From positions 1 through 8,196 of the forward strand of contig NBLK01000041.1 in NCBI GenBank assembly GCA_002084505.1: a DNA stretch of 8,196 nucleotides, written 5' to 3'. Shown piece by piece: positions 1-5,214 of this stretch (within the stretch, counting starts at the first letter, position 1; each line of letters begins with the position of its first letter). The translations under genes and the position numbers were made by a program. The notes under the pieces were generated by a model. That model was not told the origin of the DNA. It searched no databases and saw nothing but the letters and a program-made list of their open reading frames with translations. The stretch is from Rickettsiaceae bacterium 4572_127. GTDB lineage: Bacteria > Pseudomonadota > Alphaproteobacteria > Rs-D84 > NBLK01.

Positions 1-52
1 AAGCTCGGGTGAGGGGTATTAAAAAAACTATTGCGAAGCAATTCAGAATTAT

Positions 53-105
53 CACCCTCCCCTTGTGGGAGGGGCAAAATACCTAAAGGTATTTTGGGGA
101 GGGGG
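53..105 (+). repeat. Three-arm GC-rich palindromic element, copy 1
   Basis: CCCTCCC (55-61) can pair with GGGAGGG (67-73) around a CTTGT loop. A second hairpin follows at once: CAAAATACC (75-83), loop TAAA, GGTATTTTG (88-96). It ends in a third G-rich arm, GGGAGGGGG (97-105). CCCTCCCC (55-62) could instead pair with GGGGAGGG (96-103), enclosing the inner stem, so two exclusive folds exist. Related copies lie at 3374-3426 (same strand) and 3052-3105 (opposite strand), with compensatory base changes in the stems. Dispersed palindromes of this kind are common in intergenic DNA of host-associated alphaproteobacteria; I cannot assign it to a named family. Confidence 0.75.
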
Positions 106-131
106 AAAAATTCCATTTCCATAAAATTCCA
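106..131 (+). repeat. 26-bp direct repeat, copy 1
   Basis: This AT-rich 26-mer (beginning AAAAATTCCATTTCC) recurs at 318-343 with one mismatch (C to A at its eighth base). Each copy immediately follows a G-rich run ending in GGGG or GGGGG. The repeat unit may therefore be larger: a G-rich hairpin plus this AT tail. Confidence 0.65.
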
Positions 132-150
132 ACCACAAAAATCAAAAAAG

Positions 151-188
151 ATACCCCTCACCCTGTCCCTCTCCCGCAAGGGGAGAGG
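151..188 (+). repeat. CCTCTCCC-loop-GGGAGAGG hairpin repeat
   Basis: CCTCTCCC (168-175) pairs perfectly with GGGAGAGG (181-188) around a GCAAG loop. It is preceded by ATACCCCTCACCC, which is found inverted at 7-19. The sequence resembles a widespread intergenic palindrome built as 'CCCTCACCCTGTCCCTCTCCC, loop, GGGGAGAGG' that occurs in many proteobacterial genomes. No T-run follows the stem, so I do not call it a terminator. Confidence 0.65.
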
Positions 189-300
189 CGACGAAACACT
201 TGATACTTTTTTCTTTTTCTCACTGATTTTTATGTTTTGGTTTTTTGTAGAAAATTTCTGCAGGCTATAAACCTAGTTTTATAGCCGTTGCTTAGTTTTA

Positions 301-317
301 GGGGCTGGGGGCTGGGG
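301..317 (+). repeat. GGGGCTG short tandem repeat
   Basis: There are two full copies of GGGGCTG (301-307 and 308-314) plus GGG. Three G-runs are present, one too few for a classical intramolecular G-quadruplex. The tract directly precedes the second copy of the 26-bp direct repeat at 318-343. Confidence 0.6.
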
Positions 318-343
318 AAAAATTACATTTCCATAAAATTCCA
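318..343 (+). repeat. 26-bp direct repeat, copy 2
   Basis: It matches 106-131 at 25 of 26 positions and, like copy 1, follows a G-rich tract. No coding or regulatory role is visible. Confidence 0.65.
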
Positions 344-360
344 CACTCGCCGATCGCATC

Positions 361-385
361 GTAGGGGCATCCCTTGCGGGTGCCC
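361..385 (+). repeat. GGGCA/TGCCC hairpin repeat
   Basis: GGGCA (365-369) pairs with TGCCC (381-385), and CCC (371-373) with GGG (378-380), with a TTGC loop and a bulged T. This GTAGGGGC...TTGCGGGTGCCC layout resembles a common class of intergenic hairpin repeats. It sits about 50 bp ahead of the rpsF promoter candidate and lacks a T-run. Confidence 0.55.
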
Positions 386-434
386 ATTTACATCTCCCCA
401 GATTCGGCATTTTCCTCTTCAAATAATTTTTTCC

Positions 435-462
435 TTGCAAAGTATTTTAGTTTTGTTATAGT
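435..462 (+). promoter_or_regulatory. Candidate sigma-70 promoter for the rpsF operon
   Basis: TTGCAA (435-440) and TATAGT (457-462) are separated by 16 bp. The -10 box is the same hexamer as in the rpsL promoter at 4704-4732. A second possible -10, TATAAT (513-518), lies closer to the gene but has no recognisable -35 box at the right distance. No other gene precedes rpsF in the window, so a promoter is expected in 400-551. The exact choice is inferred. Confidence 0.45.
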
Positions 463-551
463 GTTTTCTAATTATAGAGAATTTCTATAAATAACCTTTC
501 TATTATATTAATTATAATAGAGAATCCAAACGGAAAGCCAAAAGGAATAAA

Positions 552-899
552 ATGAAAACTTACGAAACAACTATTGTTTTTCGTAGAGATTTAACACCTC
601 AACAGGTTGAAGATCTTGCTAAAAACTATGAAAAGCATCTCACTAAAAACGGCGGTCGCCTTCATAAAATTGAAAACTGGGGACTTCAAGCTCTCGCATA
701 TCCTATCAAAAAAAACACAAAAGCATATTATATGATGCTGATTACTGATACAAAAATTGAAGAGCTAAACGAGACACATCGTCTTCTTGGTTTAGATGAA
801 TCTATATTAAGATTTCTAAGTATAAAAGTTGATACGGTTATTAAAAAAAGTCCTATGATGGATAGTAGTAAACCAAAAAGGGAGGAAAGACATGCCTAA
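552..899 (+). CDS. rpsF: 30S ribosomal protein S6
   Basis: S6 binds S18 and sits on the platform of the 30S subunit. The 115-residue product shows the family pattern: an N-terminal strand MKTYETTIVFRRDL, a mid-protein GGRLHKIENWGLQALAYPIKK segment (residues 34-54, the usual signature with Trp-Gly and Ala-Tyr-Pro-Ile), then the AYYMMLI strand and RFLSIKVD near the end. Length is normal for a bacterial S6 without the long acidic tail. The ATG is preceded by AAAGGAA at a suitable distance. It is the first gene of a packed rpsF-rpsR-rplI-tig cluster and overlaps rpsR by 8 bp, which suggests translational coupling of the S6/S18 partners. Confidence 0.96.
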   Translation: MKTYETTIVFRRDLTPQQVEDLAKNYEKHLTKNGGRLHKIENWGLQALAYPIKKNTKAYYMMLITDTKIEELNETHRLLGLDESILRFLSIKVDTVIKKSPMMDSSKPKREERHA

Positions 900-1113
900 A
901 TCATTAGTATTTCGTAAAAAAAGCGATCCAATAGAAGGAAAATTGATAGATTACAAAAATCTAGAACTTCTAAAGGCATACCTAACTCCTCGTGGGAAAA
1001 TTTTACCATCACGAATCACAGGGGTTACACCAAAAAACCAAAGAAGATTAGCTACTGCTATAAAAAGAGCAAGATATTTAGGGTTATTACCTTATGTAAG
1101 AAACAACAAATAA
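892..1113 (+). CDS. rpsR: 30S ribosomal protein S18
   Basis: S18 forms a heterodimer with S6 on the 30S platform and contacts mRNA near the exit channel. The 73-residue product carries the family core IDYKNLELLKAYLTPRGKILPSRITG and the basic helix RRLATAIKRARYLGLLPY. The N-terminal Cys-containing stretch seen in some S18 proteins is absent: no Cys is present, so this is a non-zinc form. The start lies inside the end of rpsF and has a strong GGGAGGAAA ribosome binding site within the rpsF coding sequence. rplI follows after 10 bp. Confidence 0.96.
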   Translation: MPKSLVFRKKSDPIEGKLIDYKNLELLKAYLTPRGKILPSRITGVTPKNQRRLATAIKRARYLGLLPYVRNNK

Positions 1114-1123
1114 AAGGTATAAA

Positions 1124-1795
1124 ATGCAAATTATTTTAATGGAAAATATAGGAAAACTAGGAAAAGCTGGCGACTTGGTAGAGGTAAAACCGGGATATGC
1201 AAGAAATTTTCTATTTCCTATGAAAAAAGCACTTCGCGCAAACAAAGCTAATAAAACAATTTTTGAAGAACAAAAAGTTGATATAGAAAAGAAAAATATA
1301 GAGCTTGAAAAAAGTTCCGAAAGTCTTTTGAAAAAACTTAAAGGATTAGATTTTATTATTGCAAGAAAAGCAGGTGAAACAGGGCGACTTTATGGATCTG
1401 TTTCTGCTAGAAATGTAGCTGAAGAAATAAATAAAAAATTTAATTCCAATTTAACCTCTCATTCAATTCAGTTGGTTGCTCCACTAAAAGAAATTGGAAT
1501 TTTTCCAGTTTCAACAGCGTTATATGGTGACTTAAAAACTGATTTTAGAATCATTATTGCTCAAACAGAGGCTGAGGCTAAGGATCTTATTAAAGAAGAA
1601 AAAGAAGAAAAGATTAAAGAAAAAAGCCGTGAAGAAGAAGAGACTAAGAAATTAGCAGAGGCTAAAAAAGCAAAATTGAAAAAAGCAGAAGAGAATGATT
1701 CTGAAGATGCAGAAAGTAAAGTCGATTCTGAAATTGATGCTGAAACTGAAAAAAAGGAAGAAGTAAAAAATGAAACTGAAATCAAAAAAAGTTAA
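1124..1795 (+). CDS. rplI: 50S ribosomal protein L9 with a long charged tail
   Basis: L9 is a two-domain 23S rRNA-binding protein near the L1 stalk. The N-terminal domain shows the full L9 signature (GKLGKAGDLVEVKPGYARNF, residues 10-29). A Lys/Glu-rich connecting helix (about 42-75) leads to the C-terminal RNA-binding domain with ETGRLYGSVS (85-94) and IGIFPVSTALYGDL (124-137). Residues about 149-223 form a low-complexity tail of Glu, Lys, Asp and Ala, predicted disordered or coiled. That makes the protein 223 residues against about 150 in Escherichia coli; alphaproteobacterial L9 proteins often carry such tails. The ribosome binding site AAAGG overlaps the rpsR stop codon. The gene overlaps tig by 26 bp. 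Confidence 0.96.
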   Translation: MQIILMENIGKLGKAGDLVEVKPGYARNFLFPMKKALRANKANKTIFEEQKVDIEKKNIELEKSSESLLKKLKGLDFIIARKAGETGRLYGSVSARNVAEEINKKFNSNLTSHSIQLVAPLKEIGIFPVSTALYGDLKTDFRIIIAQTEAEAKDLIKEEKEEKIKEKSREEEETKKLAEAKKAKLKKAEENDSEDAESKVDSEIDAETEKKEEVKNETEIKKS

Positions 1796-3008
1796 AAAAT
1801 TACACCATTCTCTAACTTTCGTTTTAGAAAATTCTTCTTATGATAAGTTGGCAAATGCTGAATATTTAGAGCTTCAAAAAAAAGTTAAAATAAAAGGTTT
1901 TCGCAAAGGAAAGGCTCCTATTTCTCAAATAGAAGCGATGTATTCTGAACAAACCTATTATAGAATTATAAATAAACTTGCTGAAAAATCAATGAAGTTT
2001 TATTATGAAACGGAAAAAGTTAGACCTGCTTCTCAACCAAAAATTGATCTTAAAAAAGAAAAAAAAGAAATAATTTTAACTGCTGAATTGGATGCTTTGC
2101 CTGAGATTAAAGAGGTTAATTTTTCTAAGATAAAATTAGAAAAACAAATTTATTCAGTTGATGAAAAAGACATTTCTAAAAGTTTAGAAAATTTAGCTGA
2201 ATCTCGTCGCGAAACTCATAAAATAAAAGAGACTCGTCCTCTAAAAAAAGGTGATATTGCGGTTATTGATTTTGAAGGGATTTTAGACGGAAAACCTTTT
2301 GAGGGTGGAAAAGCTGAAAGACATTTTTTAGAATTGGGATCAAAAACTTTCATCCCGGGATTTGAAGAAAAATTAATTGGAAAAGAGGTTGGAAAAACAG
2401 AACTAGATCTGGAATTTCCAAAAGAATATGGAAGTGAAAAGCTAGCAGGAAAAAAAGTTGTTTTCAAAGTAAATGTTCGTGAAATTCGTGAAAAAGTTTT
2501 GCCTAAGATTGATGATAAATTTGCAAAAGAGTTGAAGTTAAAAGATTTAGAAGACTTAAAATCTACGATAAAAAAAGAGCTTGAAAAACAAAATGAAACC
2601 AAATCAAAACAAGACCTTAAAGATAAATTGCTAGATGCTTTGGCTGACAAAACAAAGATGGATTTGCCTATTTCATTGATTGAAGAAGAAATTAAAGTTC
2701 TTTCAAAAGATAGCAATGAAAAAGAAAAAGTCATAAGAAAAAAGGCTGAGCAACGAGTTAAACTAGGGCTTTTATTGGGAGATTTAGGGAAAAAATTTGA
2801 AATAAAAATTTCTCAACAGGAATTAAAACAAAATTTATTTCAACAGGCTATGATGTCTCGCCATCCAAATCCACAGCAACTATTAAAAGATTTTGATAAG
2901 AATCCTAATCAGTTTTCTGGACTCTATGCAATGATGTTTGAAGATAAAGTTATTACAAAACTTTTGGAAAAAATTACTATTAAAGAAAAAATTGTGAAGA
3001 AGAAATAA
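1770..3008 (+). CDS. tig: Trigger factor, ribosome-associated chaperone and PPIase
   Basis: Trigger factor docks at the ribosomal tunnel exit and shelters nascent chains. The 412-residue product has the N-terminal ribosome-binding domain with the docking signature as GFRKGKAP (43-50; usually GFR.GK.P). An FKBP-type peptidyl-prolyl isomerase domain spans about 160-240, with GDIAVIDFEGILDGKPFEGG and FIPGFEEKLIGKEVG. The helical substrate-binding C domain runs from about 245 to the end. It is slightly shorter than the E. coli protein (432 aa). The ATG lies 26 bp inside rplI and has AGGAAG (1755-1760) upstream; no other start gives a full N-terminal strand, so the overlap appears real. Co-location with ribosomal protein genes fits its job. 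The Lys-rich end (KEKIVKKK) precedes a repeat-rich gap. Confidence 0.95.
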   Translation: MKLKSKKVKKLHHSLTFVLENSSYDKLANAEYLELQKKVKIKGFRKGKAPISQIEAMYSEQTYYRIINKLAEKSMKFYYETEKVRPASQPKIDLKKEKKEIILTAELDALPEIKEVNFSKIKLEKQIYSVDEKDISKSLENLAESRRETHKIKETRPLKKGDIAVIDFEGILDGKPFEGGKAERHFLELGSKTFIPGFEEKLIGKEVGKTELDLEFPKEYGSEKLAGKKVVFKVNVREIREKVLPKIDDKFAKELKLKDLEDLKSTIKKELEKQNETKSKQDLKDKLLDALADKTKMDLPISLIEEEIKVLSKDSNEKEKVIRKKAEQRVKLGLLLGDLGKKFEIKISQQELKQNLFQQAMMSRHPNPQQLLKDFDKNPNQFSGLYAMMFEDKVITKLLEKITIKEKIVKKK

Positions 3009-3051
3009 TTTTGAATAACGAGGTTGTTTTATTGGTGGGTTCATAAGTTTT

Positions 3052-3105
3052 ACCCCGCCCCAAAACAGCTAAAGCTGTTATTGACCCGCCCACAAGGGGC
3101 GGGTG
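3052..3105 (-). repeat. Three-arm palindromic element, copy 3 (reverse)
   Basis: Read on the minus strand, this is the same element as at 53-105 and 3374-3426. On the plus strand CCCGCCC (3085-3091) pairs with GGGCGGG (3097-3103), and AACAGC (3064-3069) pairs with GCTGTT (3074-3079) around TAAA. The first stem is CCCTCCC/GGGAGGG in copy 1, so the middle pair has changed from T-A to G-C with pairing kept. It forms a wide inverted pair with the copy at 3374-3426 that encloses both tandem arrays. Confidence 0.75.
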
Positions 3106-3110
3106 ATAAG

Positions 3111-3190
3111 CAAGAAAGCAAGAAAGCAAGAAAGCAAGAAAGCAAGAAAGCAAGAAAGCAAGAAAGCAAGAAAGAAAGAAAGAAAGAAAG
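3111..3190 (+). repeat. CAAGAAAG microsatellite (8 copies) plus AAAG (4 copies)
   Basis: Eight perfect copies of the octamer CAAGAAAG occupy 3111-3174, followed by four copies of the derived tetramer AAAG (3175-3190). The perfect repetition suggests recent slippage and likely length variation between strains. Eight is not a multiple of three, so a reading frame gives an eight-residue Lys/Arg/Glu/Ser cycle only every three copies; I do not consider it coding. Confidence 0.9.
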
Positions 3191-3194
3191 CAAA

Positions 3195-3347
3195 GTCGGT
3201 GAGATTCCTACCTTCGCAGGACAACCCTATTGATTCGATTCGGTGAGAAGAATGCCTCCGCAGGAATGACAGCCTTATTGATTCGATTCGGTGAGAAGAA
3301 TGCCTCCGCAGGAATGACAGCCTTATTGATTCGATTCGGTGAGACAC
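3195..3347 (+). repeat. 48-bp tandem repeat
   Basis: Two full identical units (3229-3276 and 3277-3324) and a partial third (3325-3344, up to GAGA) share the order ATTGATTCGATTCGGTGAGA, then AGAATGCCTCCGCAGGAATGACAGCCTT. A diverged partial unit precedes them (3195-3228), with ACCTTCGCAGGA in place of CCTCCGCAGGA. The 'CCTCCGCAGGAATGACA' portion resembles the common dispersed palindrome of the type 'GATTCCTGC...GCAGGAATGACA'. The period is 16 codons, so the minus strand shows an artificial 16-residue repeat (about SHRIESIRLSFLRRHS). Confidence 0.88.
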
Positions 3348-3373
3348 TGTTTTTGAGAACAGACTCGGTCTAT

Positions 3374-3426
3374 CACCCACCCCTTGTGGGAGGGTCAAAA
3401 TAGCTCTTGCTATTTTGGGGCGGGGT
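3374..3426 (+). repeat. Three-arm palindromic element, copy 2
   Basis: This has the same architecture and orientation as 53-105. The inner stem is CAAAATAGC (3396-3404), loop TCTT, GCTATTTTG (3409-3417). Compared with copy 1 (CAAAATACC/GGTATTTTG), the second pair from the loop has switched from C-G to G-C with pairing preserved. The first stem carries one A-A mismatch (3379 and 3091-equivalent position 3391... on the G arm at 3391 the base is A). It is followed by an A-run. Confidence 0.75.
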
Positions 3427-3492
3427 AAAAAAAACAGAGAAACGATATTTTTTTGTGAAATAAGAAATGTAAAAAAATAGAAAGACAATTTA

Positions 3493-4116
3493 ATGCAGAA
3501 GATTTATTGTGGGAGTCATGGGGTTATAAAAAAAGATAATAAAATCTTACTCGGGATTAGAAACAAAAAAACATCTGGCTCTTTTGGGAGATACTTTACA
3601 ATAGGTGGGACTTTGGAGTTTCTAGAGACTACAGAAAATTGTCTTCATAGAGAAGTAAAAGAAGAGACAAACATAGAAATTGAAAATGTTAAATTTTTTA
3701 AGCACTATGATTATTTAAATACTGATAAAAAAATTGCTCCGCATAGAATAGTTTTTATAGTCAAACCAATTAAGGTTGTCCGCAGAATCGCCAAGATTTT
3801 TCGAGGAATTTTCAATCGGTTTCAGTGGAATTGGGTATGACCCATTTTCACTTAAATTGTTGAAAATAGCCGAAAAAGACGGTGAGTGTGCGGATAAATT
3901 AAAAAAAAGAATTAATAAGAAAAAAAAGAAAGCCAAAACAAGATTATTTGGTTTGACTTTATTTATAGAGCTGATTATAAAAGAGGGAAATTAAAAGGTG
4001 GCAGCGATTGCATTGATCCACAGTTTTTTTCTAAAAGTGAAATTTTAGATTTAATAAGTAATAATAGATTGGCTTATTTCCCAATGCAGGTTTTAAGAGA
4101 TTTAGGAGAAATATAA
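3493..4116 (+). pseudogene. Nudix hydrolase gene split by an insertion
   Basis: Nudix enzymes hydrolyse nucleoside diphosphates linked to another group. Codons 1-86 (to about 3750) encode a Nudix N-terminal part: GVIKKDNKILLGIR, GGTLEF, then the Nudix box G-x5-E-x7-REVKEETNI (residues about 39-61; the usual Gly near the end is Asn). The frame then runs into unrelated sequence and stops at 3838-3840. It resumes in the same frame from about 3943, giving IIWFDFIYRADYKRGKLKGGSDCIDPQ (split here: IIWFDFIYRADY, then KRGKLKGGSD) and ending LRDLGEI with TAA at 4114-4116. Joining both parts without the insert gives about 143 residues, a normal Nudix length. The stop overlaps the rubrerythrin ATG (TAATG), so the two were probably co-translated. 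No clear ribosome binding site precedes 3493. The Nudix assignment is firm; the exact substrate is unknown. As it stands the product is a 115-residue truncated protein. Confidence 0.8.
3751..3942. mobile_element. About 190-bp insertion inside the Nudix gene
   Basis: This segment separates two in-frame halves of one Nudix gene and has no place in that fold. Its limits are approximate (a few codons either side) and no clear target duplication is visible. It is open in frame 2 (NQLRLSAESPRFFEEF..., then GIGYDPFSLKLLKIAEKDGE) and also on the minus strand, but closed in the host frame by TGA at 3838 and several TAA codons. It ends in an A-rich stretch (3896-3931). It contains 8-bp inverted pieces (ATTTTCAA and TTGAAAAT). 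The size and intragenic location recall the palindromic elements that insert into Rickettsia genes, but I cannot match it to a named family. It might instead be a fragment of another gene. Confidence 0.45.
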
Positions 4117-4676
4117 TGTTAAAAAACACACAAACAGAAAAAAATATACTAACGGCTTTTGCCGGTGAATCGCAAGCAAGAAATCGCTATACTTATTTTG
4201 CATCAGTAGCAAATAAAGAAGGTTATAGAGAAATTTCGGAGGCGTTTTTAGAAATTGCTAATCAGGAAAAAGAACATGCAAAACGGCTTTTTAAATTGCT
4301 AGAAGGTGGTGAAGTTGAGATCACAGCAAAATATCCTGCTGGAAAAATTGGAGCTACTATTGAAAACTTGAAAGCATCAATTGGTGGAGAAAATTACGAA
4401 AACACTATTATGTATCCTGAGTTTTCAAAAATAGCAAAAGAAGAAGGATTTCCTAAAATTGCGGAAGTTTTGTCTGCTATTGCAGTGGCAGAAATTTATC
4501 ATGAAAAAAGATTTAAAGATTTTTTACAAAATATAGAAAATAAAAAGGTTTTTGAAAAAGATTCAGAAGTAATTTGGTGCTGTATAAATTGCGGATATAA
4601 CTATAAAGGAAAAAAAGCTCCTGAAAAATGTCCTGCTTGCGACCATGCACAAAAACATTTTAAATCGCTAGGTTAA
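4116..4676 (+). CDS. Rubrerythrin (diiron peroxidase with rubredoxin domain)
   Basis: Rubrerythrin reduces hydrogen peroxide at a non-haem diiron site, taking electrons through a C-terminal rubredoxin-like iron centre; it acts in the cytoplasm. The 186-residue product has a four-helix ferritin-like domain (about 1-140) with candidate iron ligands E18, E51xxH54 (EKEH), E92 or E95 and E126xxH129 (EIYH). A rubredoxin domain follows, with C156-x-x-C159-G-Y and C172-P-x-C175. All expected ligands appear present, so it should be active. AGGAG (4104-4108) is the ribosome binding site and lies in the tail of the Nudix frame. The start overlaps that frame's TAA. Such proteins are typical of anaerobes and microaerophiles. 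No terminator is visible after it. Confidence 0.94.
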   Translation: MLKNTQTEKNILTAFAGESQARNRYTYFASVANKEGYREISEAFLEIANQEKEHAKRLFKLLEGGEVEITAKYPAGKIGATIENLKASIGGENYENTIMYPEFSKIAKEEGFPKIAEVLSAIAVAEIYHEKRFKDFLQNIENKKVFEKDSEVIWCCINCGYNYKGKKAPEKCPACDHAQKHFKSLG

Positions 4677-4703
4677 ATAAATCTCAAAAAGTGATTTAGA
4701 TAC

Positions 4704-4732
4704 TTGACTTAGGAGCTGAATATGTTTATAGT
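4704..4732 (+). promoter_or_regulatory. Near-consensus sigma-70 promoter for the str operon
   Basis: TTGACT (4704-4709) and TATAGT (4727-4732) are separated by exactly 17 bp, one base off consensus in each hexamer. The site lies about 85 bp upstream of the rpsL start, in the only spacer before the operon. A TATAAT at 4794-4799 is closer but has no -35 box at a proper distance and would leave a very short leader. The strength fits high expression of translation genes, and the fusion gene after rpsL would share it. Confidence 0.65.
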
Positions 4733-4816
4733 AAGGCACGAAATTAAATAAAAATTTAATAAAACCTCTGCGAAACATTGATTTTTAGGGGGGTATAATA
4801 TAAATAAGGAAGAAAA

Positions 4817-5188
4817 ATGCCAACAATTGCACAACTAATTCGTAATCCAAGAAAGCGACCTATTGTAAAAAGTAAGGTTCCTGCTCTTGAAAACAACCCA
4901 CAAAAAAGAGGAGTTTGTCTTCGTGTTTATACAACAACTCCAAAAAAACCGAATTCAGCGATGAGAAAAGTTGCTCGTGTTAAATTGACTAATGGATTTG
5001 AAGTTATTGCTTATATACCGGGTGAAGGACATAATTTACAAGAGCATTCAGTTGTTCTGCTTCGTGGTGGACGAGTAAAAGATCTTCCGGGGGTTCGTTA
5101 TCATGTTCTTCGTGGAATACTTGATACACAAGGAGTTAAAGATAGAAAACAACGCCGTTCTCTTTACGGTGCAAAAAAACCTAAGTAA
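4817..5188 (+). CDS. rpsL: 30S ribosomal protein S12
   Basis: S12 lies at the decoding centre of the 30S subunit and controls tRNA selection accuracy. The 123-residue product has the invariant TTTPKKPNSA (39-48) with K43 and K44, and the GGRVKDLPGVRYH loop (84-96) with K88 and D89. These are the residues where streptomycin resistance changes usually occur, and they are the sensitive wild type here. The C-terminus LDTQGVKDRKQRRS...YGAKKPK is alphaproteobacterial in style. AAGGA (4806-4810) precedes the ATG. It heads the str operon and is followed after 26 bp by the rpsG'-lipoprotein fusion instead of an intact rpsG. Confidence 0.97.
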   Translation: MPTIAQLIRNPRKRPIVKSKVPALENNPQKRGVCLRVYTTTPKKPNSAMRKVARVKLTNGFEVIAYIPGEGHNLQEHSVVLLRGGRVKDLPGVRYHVLRGILDTQGVKDRKQRRSLYGAKKPK

Positions 5189-5214
5189 TTACATAATTAA
5201 AAAAGGAAACTATT

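Larger units (their letters stand above)
7..163. repeat. 13-bp inverted repeat (arms 7-19 and 151-163)
   Basis: GGGTGAGGGGTAT at 7-19 is the exact reverse complement of ATACCCCTCACCC at 151-163. The right arm continues into a larger hairpin element (to 188). The left arm probably belongs to a reverse-oriented copy of the same element that begins before the window. The two copies bracket the three-arm element at 53-105. This is direct sequence observation; the idea of a truncated neighbour copy is inference. Confidence 0.6.
1..434. other. Gene-free repeat mosaic upstream of rpsF
   Basis: No convincing gene lies here. A 79-codon open frame at 31-270 runs straight through palindromic repeats and resembles no protein. 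The stretch is a patchwork of short GC-rich hairpins (53-105, 151-188, 361-385), a GGGGCTG tandem (301-317) and a 26-bp direct repeat (106-131 and 318-343), set in AT-rich DNA. Their GC content is far above that of the neighbouring genes, which is typical of dispersed intergenic palindromes. The rpsF promoter region begins just after it. Confidence 0.8.
3009..3492. other. Gene-free gap filled with repeats
   Basis: This 484-bp spacer between tig and the split Nudix gene contains four repeat blocks in series: a reversed three-arm palindrome (3052-3105), an 8-bp microsatellite (3111-3190), a 48-bp tandem repeat (3195-3347) and a forward three-arm palindrome (3374-3426). Open frames on both strands (3024-3233 plus, 3078-3488 minus) are translations of these repeats and are not called as genes. 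No T-tailed terminator for the tig operon is obvious, although the palindromes could slow or stop transcription. Confidence 0.75.

Noticed and set aside
31..270. 79-codon open frame at the window start
   Set aside because: It runs through two hairpin repeats and AT-rich spacer, with no ribosome binding site and no recognisable protein.
3024..3233. Plus-strand 69-codon frame with Lys/Arg/Glu/Ser repeats
   Set aside because: It consists mostly of the CAAGAAAG microsatellite and palindrome sequence, so it is unlikely to be a gene.
3111..3350. CRISPR array
   Set aside because: The repeats are directly adjacent without unique spacers, so they are tandem arrays rather than a CRISPR.
3078..3488. 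Minus-strand 136-codon open frame with a 16-residue repeat
   Set aside because: It is the translation of the 48-bp tandem repeat, the microsatellite and parts of both palindromes; no ribosome binding site or protein-like composition supports it.
3838..3840. TGA in the Nudix frame as a recoded tryptophan
   Set aside because: Further TAA codons follow in the same frame, and other genes use TGG for Trp and are closed normally, so readthrough would not restore the protein.
3776..3994. 72-codon open frame overlapping the Nudix insertion
   Set aside because: It begins at TTG without a ribosome binding site and runs from the insert into the Nudix C-terminal half in the wrong frame. It may include a fragment of a former gene but is not a gene here.
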